Of a stretch of 64,000 nt of DNA, positions 25,981 through 34,225 are shown piece after piece; the first letter of the stretch is position 1; every line of letters begins with the position of its first letter. Source of the stretch: Streptosporangium lutulentum (lineage in GTDB: Bacteria > Actinomycetota > Actinomycetes > Streptosporangiales > Streptosporangiaceae); assembly GCF_030811455.1 (NCBI RefSeq), contig NZ_JAUSQU010000001.1:9300001-9364000 (forward strand), read 5' to 3'. The translations under genes and the position numbers were made by a program. The notes under the pieces were generated by a model. It saw nothing but the letters and a program-made list of their open reading frames with translations. It was not told the origin of the DNA and did not search any database.

Positions 25981-26071
25981 CCATGGCAGATACGACACTC
26001 TGCGAGCCGAGGCGCAACCTCGGCATGTGTCCATCGAGTTGATCAGAGAGGCGGAGAAACTGTGGATCTGA
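25934..26071 (+). pseudogene. C-terminal remnant of a DUF5753-type XRE regulator
   Basis: The frame ending at 26071 reads RPEDVEAIHGRYDTLRAEAQ and then a helix ending REAEKLWI. This resembles the C-terminal ligand domain of XRE/DUF5753 regulators, which are nearly always encoded directly before a DUF397 gene, as here (stop overlaps the DUF397 start). The helix-turn-helix and most of the gene are missing. The call rests on pattern and position. Confidence 0.45.
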
Positions 26072-26274
26072 GCGATGAGTTGAAGACCGCGGCCTGGCGC
26101 AAGGCCACCAAAAGTGGGTCTGACCAGGGAAACTGTCTGGAAGTCGCCCCGTTGTCGGGCGGGCGGGTCGGCCTGCGTGACATCGAGGCTCCCGAACGGG
26201 CACCCTTCGTGGTGAGTGCCGGTGTCTGGGACGCCGTCGTCGACGGCGCCAAGAAGGGCGAGTTCGACTTCTGA
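26062..26274 (+). CDS. DUF397 family small protein
   Basis: A 70-residue protein starting at GTG 26062. It has the full DUF397 pattern: AAWRKATKSGSDQGNCLEVA, RVGLRDIE, and a C-terminal FVVSAGVWDAVVDGAKKGEF helix. DUF397 proteins are abundant in Streptomyces and Streptosporangiales, where they pair with XRE/DUF5753 regulators in development-related or toxin-antitoxin-like switches. Here the partner regulator survives only as a C-terminal fragment immediately upstream, so this copy is probably orphaned. Confidence 0.88.
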   Translation: MDLSDELKTAAWRKATKSGSDQGNCLEVAPLSGGRVGLRDIEAPERAPFVVSAGVWDAVVDGAKKGEFDF

Positions 26275-26346
26275 CTCCGATTCCGGAAACGAGAGAAGCC
26301 CCCAGCCACGTGACTGGGAGCTTCTGGCAGCACTCCCGCCGGCCTG

Positions 26347-26515
26347 CTCCGGAGTCCATGAAGCAGGTGCAGGAGATCACAGATTCGAATGCGCTGCCCC
26401 TGTCTGTCGCGGCGAGATCGAAACAGGATCCGGTCAGGCCGGTTTATGGCTGGTTTGATGGTTTCCTGGATCGAAATCCCCTGATGATGCGCCTCCCTCG
26501 TAGCGCTGAGTCCCT
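26347..26515 (+). repeat. 169-bp duplicated fragment of the RloA-like ATPase gene
   Basis: Bases 26347-26515 align without gaps to 24266-24434 at an offset of 2081 bp, with about 15 differences (about 91 percent identity). The frame is still open and reads PESMKQVQEIT, then PLSVAARSKQDPVRPVYGWF and a stretch ending LPRSAESL. No ATPase motifs are present and there is no gene context. It is an ageing partial duplication flanking the RloB and DUF397 genes. Confidence 0.9.
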
Positions 26516-26561
26516 TATGAACAACGGGATCCATTTTTGCTGGGCACGCGAAAGATATAGG

Positions 26562-28394
26562 TTAGGAAATTCGACTTATGTAAGTGGAAATGAACTCCCA
26601 AAGGATACTCCGGTCCGAACGCAGGCTCGCGGTTTTGTCATGCCAGATGCCCGTGTGGCCTCGTTGAATGTCGAACGCATCTGTCTTCGGCTTGAGCCCG
26701 AGTTCGACGATCTTGTTGGGGAACGGGCCGAACAGTCCGGGCTTTCCAGCCAGATCCGCTTCGTTCCAACGCGGACCGAGAGTGGGGCCGAGGGCCGCTA
26801 TTGTCTCCTGTCTGGTGGCGCCCAAGAGCGGTCGGTCATTTATGACCGACATGTCACTTTTATGGAGGACGTTGTAAGCCAGTTGGACAAACTCATCGAG
26901 ACTGGTCCTCGCCCAAACTTCGCCGACCTTTGTACGCCGTGAATCCGATGCGCCGAGGCTGCTGTCCTTACCATCGGTTGCACTCATCGAACGGCCCTTG
27001 GCGATGTTGAACTCGCGGCCGAACTGGCCAACCCGTTTCTGCAAGAAGAAGGGATTCTTTCTGTCCTCGGCGAACTTCGCGAGCGCGAAGGCCGAGACCG
27101 CAGGAGCGGTGATCGTGAGAATCCCCAAGGCCCACTTGACGTCATGCCACCGCTTGGCCGGACTCTGCTTCCAGGCTCTGCCCTGCAGGCTCGCATAGCT
27201 TGGGGCAGGCCAGGCTCGGGAGCTGAGTGCCGCACCGGTGCTGAGAACGGCCATGCCGAATCCCATCTCGGCGGCGTGCTTCCAATTCCAGCCGGCACCG
27301 CTGGCCCATCCCGCGGTCGCCAGCACGGTTGTGCTCACCGCCCCGCCGACCAGGACCCGGGAGAATGCCCGCTCCCACGTAGCCGACTCCATGGCCTCGG
27401 CCAGGCCGGTGAGCGCGGGCCCGCCTCGGCGCAGGAGCGCGGGCAGCGCGACGTGCGCACCGGCCATCAACCCGCCGGCGAGCGCTCCGTGATATACATC
27501 CCGAACCAGCTTCGCCGCATCGATGTCGCCGGTGGTGAATAACTGATTGATCGCGCTCAGTCCGCCGGAGAACATCGCGCCCAGCGCGGCCTGCCGGATG
27601 ACCAGCAAGGTGATCCGCAGTGCCAGGCCCTCCAGTCGGAGAAGCTTTCTCACCGCAACGTCGAGGAGCAGGCCGAGCTGGGGGGCCAGGAGCTTTGATA
27701 GGAGCATCAGTGCCAGTACGAACACCGCGGATGCCACGAATTGCCGTCTGGCCTTGACGATCGCGTCATAGGCGATCTGGCCGCAGTAGGCGAGATGCTC
27801 GCACTGCCGCCGCAGGTCCGCCAACTGCCCGCCCTCGCCGTGCACCACCCGAGCGGCCCGTTCGAACGCGGCCACGGCCGTGGCCGGCCCGAACCCGGCC
27901 CCGGCCACACGCCCGGCCTGCCCGGCGATCTGCTCCTGAACATCGCTGATCACGTATCCCAGCGCCGTCGCGGCATTGCGCAGCCGCGTCACACCGTCGA
28001 GATCGGCATCCGGCCACGCGGCGCCGAATCCCACAGACTCGAGGAACCAGATCGCCTGGCTCACGAAGTCAGGTGGTGGCGTGGTCGTCGGCAGGCCGCT
28101 CGGGCCCAGCTTAGGCTTGTACTCTTCCGGCTCCCTCAGCCATTCCGGGTACGGCCGCGCGTATGGAATCCCGGTGTTCGCCGCCTCGGCTGTGGCATAC
28201 CTGTCCCCGGTGACGACCATCCCGGCAGCCATCCCGCGTAGCAGGTTCACCGCCATGACCAGGTCTTTCAGAAGGTCGTCACGGATCCGGGCGAACCCCG
28301 GAACACCTGTCTCGGGATGGCCCTCGAGCAACGCCCGGCCCAGATCGTCCTGACCGAAGGGCCGCTCATCCATCGCCCAGCAGAACGCGTCCAC
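26562..28394 (-). CDS. CpnT-like T7SS-type protein with C-terminal bacterial sugar transferase domain
   Basis: A 610-residue protein counted from GTG 28394. Residues 1-75 form an EspC/WXG-like helical head. Residues about 105-215 contain a WPDADLDGVTRLRNAATAL segment like the CpnT N-terminal domain. Residues about 218-395 have several hydrophobic segments. Residues 423-610 form a complete bacterial sugar transferase (polyprenyl-phosphate glycosylphosphotransferase): a Pro-containing re-entrant helix (LGILTITAPAVSAFALAKF), FFLQKRVGQFGREF, K466 with R468-S-M470, the catalytic Asp500-Glu501 pair in TSLDEFVQLAYNVL, then DMSVINDRPLL. Such enzymes move a phosphosugar from a UDP-sugar to undecaprenyl phosphate. 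The C-terminal part is clearly lower in GC than the head. The frame extends upstream to 28511 without a normal start codon. No immunity gene was recognised. Confidence 0.82.
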   Translation of the reverse strand: MDAFCWAMDERPFGQDDLGRALLEGHPETGVPGFARIRDDLLKDLVMAVNLLRGMAAGMVVTGDRYATAEAANTGIPYARPYPEWLREPEEYKPKLGPSGLPTTTPPPDFVSQAIWFLESVGFGAAWPDADLDGVTRLRNAATALGYVISDVQEQIAGQAGRVAGAGFGPATAVAAFERAARVVHGEGGQLADLRRQCEHLAYCGQIAYDAIVKARRQFVASAVFVLALMLLSKLLAPQLGLLLDVAVRKLLRLEGLALRITLLVIRQAALGAMFSGGLSAINQLFTTGDIDAAKLVRDVYHGALAGGLMAGAHVALPALLRRGGPALTGLAEAMESATWERAFSRVLVGGAVSTTVLATAGWASGAGWNWKHAAEMGFGMAVLSTGAALSSRAWPAPSYASLQGRAWKQSPAKRWHDVKWALGILTITAPAVSAFALAKFAEDRKNPFFLQKRVGQFGREFNIAKGRSMSATDGKDSSLGASDSRRTKVGEVWARTSLDEFVQLAYNVLHKSDMSVINDRPLLGATRQETIAALGPTLGPRWNEADLAGKPGLFGPFPNKIVELGLKPKTDAFDIQRGHTGIWHDKTASLRSDRSILWEFISTYISRIS

Positions 28395-28675
28395 ACCCTG
28401 GGCCAGATCGTCAGCGGCCTCCCGGACGCCTTTCCCCGAGTTGGTCCAGGTCTCCGGGTTGAATCGCAGTGTCCCTGCAGGGGACAGATCGTTGGTGACG
28501 ACAGCTCCTCAACCCCATGATTCACGGCAAAGCTCGCGTAACTCTAATGGATCAGCTGGTCCGGCGGAATCTGGGGCATGTGCGCCGTGAGGTACTGATC
28601 GATCGAGTGGAGGCGTGGAACCCCGCTTCGGCCGGACATCAAAGAAGAACCATGACCGCGTCTTCGCCTTCCGCT

Positions 28676-29989
28676 CTAGCGGTCCGGCTGGAAGGCGGCC
28701 ATCGGGATCGGGAGCCAGGTGGGGCGGTTGCGGGCCTCGTAGATCACTTCGTAGGCGGCCTTCGCCAGCTCCAGGGCGCGCAGCAGTACGGCGTCCTCGG
28801 GGCGCAGGTGCCCGCCTCCGGCGGAGTAGCCGGCCAGGAACGACGCGCGGTTGAGCTCGGCCCACTCCACGGCCCGGGGCCGTAACCCGTCGGCGTCGGG
28901 GTGGTCGGCCAGCAGGTGAAGGGCGGCGTAGTCGAACGAGCGGAGCATGCCGGCCACGTCTCTCAGCGGGGAGGCGAGGGCCCGGCGCTCGGCGATGGGC
29001 TGTCCGGGCTCGCCCTCGAAGTCGAGGATGACCCAGTCGGAGGTGGTGCGCATCACCTGACCGAGGTGGTAGTCGCCGTGGACGCGCTGGACGGGCATCT
29101 CCCGGGCCGCGTCCGTGACCCGCTGGTAGGCCTCCTCGGCGACCTGGGCGTACGCGCCGAGCGCCGGGACCTCGGCGACCGCGAGGGCCAGGCGGCGGCG
29201 GTGATCCTCGATCATCCGCTTGACCTCCTGCGCCTCGATCACCTCGGTGGGGAACGCGGCGGCCAGCTCGTGGTGGACCCGGGCGGTGGCCATGCCGAGG
29301 CGGCAGGCCTCGGCGCTGAAGTCGCCGCCCGCCTCGGCGGCCGAGGGGTTGAGCGAGGCGTAGAGGTCGCGGACGCTGGCCAGGGCCAGGGCCCAGCCGT
29401 CGTTGGCGTTGGACAGGAACTCCTGGGTCATCGCCAGTGTGGTCGGCTCGCCGTCGAGGTCGGTCTCGATCCAGCCGTACGGCTGCGCGATGTGCGTGCT
29501 GTGGCGGCGCGCCAGGGCGGTGACGATCTCCAGCTCGGGGTTGACGCCAGGGGTCAGGCGGCGAAACAGCTTGCAGATGTAGGTGCCGCCGTACACCAGG
29601 GAGGTGTTCGACTGCTCGGCGCCCAGCACCAGGCTGCGGAGCGAGGTGTCGATCTCCGTTCCCTCCAGGTGGCGGAAGCGGAGCGGTCCGAGGTCGCGGC
29701 CTGAGGCCATCGCCTGGAGCAGGGTGCCGGTGAGTTCGGCGTCGTAGGCGGCGTCGTAGTAGCCGTCGCCGATGTGGGCGGGCTTGAAGCGGGCGGACTC
29801 CTCCGCCCCGCTGCCGAGCAGGAGCTGGTAGCGGTCGTCCGCCCCGGCCTGGCGCACGGAGATGATCAGGTGGCGCAGGCCGGGGGAGAGTTCGACGTCC
29901 GATTCGACGGTGAGATCGTCTATCGGCCGCCCCTTACCGGCGAACCATCGTTGATGGGTGATCCAGCCGGTAAGGAGCTCCGTCAACAC
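28676..29989 (-). CDS. mak: Maltokinase (Pep2/Mak)
   Basis: A 437-residue enzyme that phosphorylates maltose with ATP to maltose 1-phosphate, the donor for GlgE. GTG 29989 is chosen, with GGAGG 9 nt upstream inside the end of treS. The N-terminal LTGWITHQRWFAGKGR is the maltokinase cap signature. The phosphotransferase core has VQRVHGDYHLGQV (catalytic aspartate) and VILDFEGEPGQP (metal-binding aspartate). It lies 4 bp after the treS stop on the same strand, the usual TreS-Mak unit. In streptomycetes glgB normally follows; here the next gene is the sugar-transferase effector. Confidence 0.95.
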   Translation of the reverse strand: MLTELLTGWITHQRWFAGKGRPIDDLTVESDVELSPGLRHLIISVRQAGADDRYQLLLGSGAEESARFKPAHIGDGYYDAAYDAELTGTLLQAMASGRDLGPLRFRHLEGTEIDTSLRSLVLGAEQSNTSLVYGGTYICKLFRRLTPGVNPELEIVTALARRHSTHIAQPYGWIETDLDGEPTTLAMTQEFLSNANDGWALALASVRDLYASLNPSAAEAGGDFSAEACRLGMATARVHHELAAAFPTEVIEAQEVKRMIEDHRRRLALAVAEVPALGAYAQVAEEAYQRVTDAAREMPVQRVHGDYHLGQVMRTTSDWVILDFEGEPGQPIAERRALASPLRDVAGMLRSFDYAALHLLADHPDADGLRPRAVEWAELNRASFLAGYSAGGGHLRPEDAVLLRALELAKAAYEVIYEARNRPTWLPIPMAAFQPDR

Positions 29990-29993
29990 GGCT

Positions 29994-31697
29994 TTACGCC
30001 TCCTGGGATACGGGTGGCAGGGTGAACCAATAGAACCCATGCCCAGGAAGCGTCAAAAGATACGGAAGCTCGCCAATCGCTGGAAAAGGAACTCCGCCCA
30101 TGGTCTCGACGGGGACCGATCCCTCGAACCGGCGAAGGTCGAGCTCCACCGGTTGCGGGAACCGGGAGAGGTTGTTGACGCAGAGAACCCTGTCGTCGCC
30201 GTACTCCCGCACGTAGGCGAGGACGCTCGGGTTGGAGGAGTTCAGCTCGGTGAAGGCGCCGAGACCGAAGACCGGATGGCGCTTGCGGATGTCGATCATG
30301 CGTTTGGTCCAGTGCAGGAGCGAGCCGGAGCTCTTCTGCTGCGCCTCGACGTTGATCGCCTGATAGCCGTAGATCGGGTCCATGATGACCGGGAGATACA
30401 GGCGCCCGGGGTCGCAGTCGGAGAATCCGGCATTGCGGTCGGGGCTCCACTGCATCGGGGTCCTGACGCCGTCGCGGTCGCCCAGCCAGATGTTGTCGCC
30501 CATCCCGATCTCATCCCCGTAATAGAGCACGGGAGAGCCGGGCAGGGAGAGCAGCAACGCCGTGAACAGCTCGATCTGGTTGCGGTCGTTCTCCAGCAAC
30601 GGGGCCAGCCGCCGCCTGATACCGACGTTGGCACGCATCCGGGGGTCCTTCGCGTACTCCGAATACATGTAGTCGCGCTCGTCGTCGGTCACCATCTCAA
30701 GCGTGAGCTCGTCGTGGTTGCGCAGGAAGATGCCCCACTGGCAGTGCTCGGGGATCTTCGGCGTCTGGGCCATGATCTCCGAGATCGGGTACCGGGACTC
30801 CCGCCTGACCGCCATGAAGATGCGCGGCATCAGCGGGAAGTGGAACGCCATGTGGCACTCGTCGCCGCCGGTCGCCGGGTCGCCGAAGTACTCGACCACG
30901 TCCGCCGGCCACTGGTTGGCCTCGGCCAGCAGCACCCGGTCGGGGTAGAGCCGGTCGATCTCGGACCTGACCCGCTTCAGATACTGGTGGGTCTTGGGAA
31001 GGTTCTCGCAGTTCGTGCCGTCCTGCTCGAACAGGTAGGGGATGGCGTCCATCCGGAACCCGTCGATGCCGAGGTCCAGCCAGAACCGCAGCACCTCCAG
31101 CATCGCGTCCTGCACGTCCGGGTTCTCGTAGTTGAGGTCCGGCTGATGGGAGAAGAACCTGTGCCAGTAGTACTGGCCCCGGACCGGGTCGTGGGACCAG
31201 TTGGACGTCTCGGTGTCGACGAAGATGACCCGGGCGTCCTTGTAGAGCTCGTCGTCGTCGTGCCAGACGTAGAAGTCGCCGAACGGGCCCTCGGGATCGT
31301 GGCGGGAGGCCTGGAACCAGGGATGCTGGTCGCTGGTGTGGTTCATCACCAGGTCGGCGATGACCCGCATGCCTCGCTTGTGGGCCTCGTCCACCAATTT
31401 CACGAAGTCTCCGAGATCACCGAAGTCCGGGAGGATTTTCATGAAATCCGCGATGTCGTAACCGCCGTCGCGAAGCGGTGACTCGTAAAGGGGCAGCAGC
31501 CAGAGGCAGTCCACACCGAGCCACTGGAGGTAGTCCAGTTTCTGGATGAGACCGCGAATGTCTCCGGTGCCGTCCCCGTTGGAGTCGGAGAACCCTCGGA
31601 TGAGCACCTCGTAGAAGACGGCACGCTTGAACCAGTAGGGGTCGCGTGGCTTTTCCTCGTCGAAGGTGTTCGGGATTGGCTCAGGTAGCTGACTCAC
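29994..31697 (-). CDS. treS: Trehalose synthase (maltose alpha-D-glucosyltransferase)
   Basis: A 567-residue GH13 enzyme that interconverts trehalose and maltose. GTG 31697 (SQLPEPIPNTFDEEK) follows GGGGAG and fits the family length; an upstream ATG at 31733 is less likely. GH13 motifs are in order: VIADLVMNHTSDQHPW, GIDGFRMDAIPYL (nucleophile Asp), VLLAEANQWPADVV (acid/base Glu) and IFLRNHDELTLEM (transition-state Asp). The conserved WFKRAVFYEVLIRGFSDSNG is at the start. It lies between glgE (46-bp gap) and mak and supplies maltose to the maltokinase step. Confidence 0.97.
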   Translation of the reverse strand: MSQLPEPIPNTFDEEKPRDPYWFKRAVFYEVLIRGFSDSNGDGTGDIRGLIQKLDYLQWLGVDCLWLLPLYESPLRDGGYDIADFMKILPDFGDLGDFVKLVDEAHKRGMRVIADLVMNHTSDQHPWFQASRHDPEGPFGDFYVWHDDDELYKDARVIFVDTETSNWSHDPVRGQYYWHRFFSHQPDLNYENPDVQDAMLEVLRFWLDLGIDGFRMDAIPYLFEQDGTNCENLPKTHQYLKRVRSEIDRLYPDRVLLAEANQWPADVVEYFGDPATGGDECHMAFHFPLMPRIFMAVRRESRYPISEIMAQTPKIPEHCQWGIFLRNHDELTLEMVTDDERDYMYSEYAKDPRMRANVGIRRRLAPLLENDRNQIELFTALLLSLPGSPVLYYGDEIGMGDNIWLGDRDGVRTPMQWSPDRNAGFSDCDPGRLYLPVIMDPIYGYQAINVEAQQKSSGSLLHWTKRMIDIRKRHPVFGLGAFTELNSSNPSVLAYVREYGDDRVLCVNNLSRFPQPVELDLRRFEGSVPVETMGGVPFPAIGELPYLLTLPGHGFYWFTLPPVSQEA

Positions 31698-31742
31698 CAG
31701 TGGACTCCCCGTTGTTCTGCCGGTATGGCGCACCCGGCCGGC

Positions 31743-33875
31743 TCACCGCTGGTTCGCCGCCGCGGAACGCAAAGTGAAGACGTGCGCTGGGTGGATGTGG
31801 GGATCGAGGCGCACGTAGTTGTTCTCCCGCCAGCGATACGACTCGCCCGACAGTTCGTCGTCCACGACGAACTCGGCATGCCAGTCGAGACCGAGGGCGG
31901 GCATGTCCAGCGACACCGTCGCCTCATGGGTGTTGTGCGGATCAAGATTCACAACCGCGAGGACCACATCGCCCACACCGTGCCGTCGTGTGGCCGTGTC
32001 GTAGGCGCCGGGCAGCCGCTTGGAAAAGCAGACCACATCCGGATGGTCGACGCTGTGGAATCGTAGGTTACGCAATTCCTGGAGTGCCGGGTGCGCTCTT
32101 CGAAACAAATTGAGTTGGGTGATGAATGGGGCGAGGCTGCGGCCTTCCCGCTCCGCCCCTATCCAATCGCGTGGTTTGTACTGATATTTCTCGCTATCTA
32201 GGTATTCTTCGCTACCCGGTCGAATCGGCGTATTCTCCGCAAGTTCGTATCCGGCGTAGACGCCCCAGGTCGGCATTGTCAGAGCTGCGAGGATAGCTCT
32301 GATATGAAATGCCGGGACACCACCATGCTGTAGATATTCATGAAGAATGTCCGGAGTGTTAACGAAGACATTCGGCCGCAGGAAGTGCGACGTCTTGTGC
32401 GAGAGCTCGCTCAGGTAGTCCTCGACGTCGCCGCGGGAGTTCTTCCACGTGAAGTAGGTGTAGGACTGGTGGAAGCCGACCTTGGCCAGCGCCTGCATCA
32501 TCGCCGGCCGGGTGAACGCCTCCGCCAGGAACAGCACGTCCGGGTCGGTGGAGTTGACGTCGGCCAGCAGCCGCTCCCAGAACGCCACGGGCTTGGTGTG
32601 CGGGTTGTCCACCCGGAAGATCCGCACGCCGTGGTCCATCCAGAGCCGCACCACCCGCCTGATCTCGTGGTAGATGCCCTCCGGGTCCTTGTCGAAGTTC
32701 AGGGGGTAGATGTCCTGATACTTCTTCGGCGGGTTCTCCGCGTACGCGATCGAGCCGTCGGCGCGGATGTTGAACCACTCCGGATGATCCTTGACCCACG
32801 GATGGTCGGGCGCGCACTGCAGGGCGAGGTCGATGGCGATCTCCATGCCGAGCTCGCGCGTCTTGGCCACGAAGGCGTCGAAGTCGTCGAAGGTGCCGAG
32901 GTCGGGGTGGATGGCGTCGTGCCCGCCCTCCTCGGAGCCGATCGCCCAGGGCGAGCCCGGATCGTACGGCTCGGGCGTCAGGGTGTTGTTGCGGCCCTTG
33001 CGGAAGCTGTGCCCGATGGGGTGGATCGGCGGCAGGTAGACGACGTCGAAGCCCATCTTCGCGACGGCGGGCAGCCGCTTCGCAGCAGTCGCGAAATTTC
33101 CGGACTTGGGGGCGGTGTCCCGCTCGACGATCGCGCCCTCGGACCGCGGGAAGAACTCGTACCAGGATCCGAACAGCGCCCTGCGCCGGTCCACCCTGAT
33201 CGTGCGCTTGGCCGACCTGGTCACCAGTTCCCTGAGCGGGTGGGCGCGCAGCAGGCCCATTGTCTCGGGAAGCTGGGCCATCGCGAAGCGGGCGCGCGGG
33301 TCGATGCTCGTGTCGCGGAGCCTGGACGCCACCGTCTGGAGCGCGGCCCGGTGCCCGCACACATGCTCCTGGGTGACCTTCTGCCGCTTGACCTGGGCGG
33401 CGGGCGTCCTGCCGTTCGCGGCCTTGCCGCCCGTGCCCTTGCCGCTCACGGTCTTGGTGTCGGAGGGTTTGCAGTCGGCGGGCCGTACGGCCCGCGCCGC
33501 ACGTTCGAAGAGCCGGGCGCCCTCCTCGCACATCAGATCGGCGTCCATGCCGCGTGGGATCTTGATGCCCGCGTCGTGGAGCCAGGTGGCCATGGGATCG
33601 CCCCACGCCTCCACGCGGAAGTGCCACTCGCCCTCTGTGGGCAACGTCACCTCCACGCCCCAGCGATCCGTGCCCGGCGACAGCTCTCTCATGGGCAGCA
33701 GGGGGCCGCGCACGCCATCGGGGCCGGTGAGTGCGACTCCGGCGGCGACGGCGTCGTGTCCCTCGCGGAACACGATCGCGGAGATCTCGAAGGTCTCACC
33801 CGCGGCGGCCTTGGCGGGGCGGCGCCCGCTGTCGACCGTGGGGTGAATGTCTTGGATTGGGATTCGTCCGATCAT
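31743..33875 (-). CDS. glgE: Alpha-1,4-glucan:maltose-1-phosphate maltosyltransferase GlgE
   Basis: A 710-residue GH13_3 enzyme that extends alpha-1,4-glucan from maltose 1-phosphate. The start MIGRIPIQDIHPTV is typical of GlgE. An N-terminal beta domain is followed by a helical insertion (residues about 110-200) that here carries an extra Lys/Gly-rich linker. The catalytic barrel has MEIAIDLALQCAPDHPW, GVRIFRVDNPHTKP (nucleophile Asp) and VLFLAEAFTRPAMM (acid/base Glu). It is first in glgE-treS-mak. The segment 32040-32370 uses A/T-ending codons (CTA, AGA, AAA, TAT) unlike the rest of the gene. Divergent from glgP. Confidence 0.97.
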   Translation of the reverse strand: MIGRIPIQDIHPTVDSGRRPAKAAAGETFEISAIVFREGHDAVAAGVALTGPDGVRGPLLPMRELSPGTDRWGVEVTLPTEGEWHFRVEAWGDPMATWLHDAGIKIPRGMDADLMCEEGARLFERAARAVRPADCKPSDTKTVSGKGTGGKAANGRTPAAQVKRQKVTQEHVCGHRAALQTVASRLRDTSIDPRARFAMAQLPETMGLLRAHPLRELVTRSAKRTIRVDRRRALFGSWYEFFPRSEGAIVERDTAPKSGNFATAAKRLPAVAKMGFDVVYLPPIHPIGHSFRKGRNNTLTPEPYDPGSPWAIGSEEGGHDAIHPDLGTFDDFDAFVAKTRELGMEIAIDLALQCAPDHPWVKDHPEWFNIRADGSIAYAENPPKKYQDIYPLNFDKDPEGIYHEIRRVVRLWMDHGVRIFRVDNPHTKPVAFWERLLADVNSTDPDVLFLAEAFTRPAMMQALAKVGFHQSYTYFTWKNSRGDVEDYLSELSHKTSHFLRPNVFVNTPDILHEYLQHGGVPAFHIRAILAALTMPTWGVYAGYELAENTPIRPGSEEYLDSEKYQYKPRDWIGAEREGRSLAPFITQLNLFRRAHPALQELRNLRFHSVDHPDVVCFSKRLPGAYDTATRRHGVGDVVLAVVNLDPHNTHEATVSLDMPALGLDWHAEFVVDDELSGESYRWRENNYVRLDPHIHPAHVFTLRSAAANQR

Positions 33876-34225
33876 CGCGTCTCAAGGTAGCGGCGGCACG
33901 CCCGGTGCCGCCGAAAAAAGTCGGCAAGGAAAGATCTTCGTTTTTCAAACATTCCCGTGACCGGCCTTGGGGGCGAGGCGCGGCCCCGCCTCCCCGTGGA
34001 TGACCGACTCTCGGGGCAGAGCTTCTAAACTCATAGGTCGTTGCCCCAATAGTCCATCTTCATGCGCGTCCGTGGAAGAGTGCGGGATCTCTTACTCTTC
34101 GGCGAGTTGAGCTCACACCCATCAACCCGGCTTTGTTGTGTTTGGGGCTGATTGATAGCGGTGAGAGGGAGACGCGTGAGCATTCTGGCCGCCCTCGTGG
34201 CGCTGAGTAACTAAGGTCTGGCACC
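33876..34225. promoter_or_regulatory. Divergent control region between glgE and glgP
   Basis: A 350-bp region that must hold both promoters. A less GC-rich stretch at 33910-33960 and another at 34100-34160 are the likeliest promoter zones. A 12-codon frame (GTG 34176 to TAA 34214, SILAALVALSN) with GAGAGGGAG before it could be a leader just upstream of glgP. No clear operator palindrome was found. Confidence 0.4.

Noticed and set aside
26310..26942. A 210-codon plus-strand gene starting in the duplicated ATPase fragment
   Set aside because: Only the first 60 codons come from the ATPase copy; the rest is antisense to the sugar-transferase domain.
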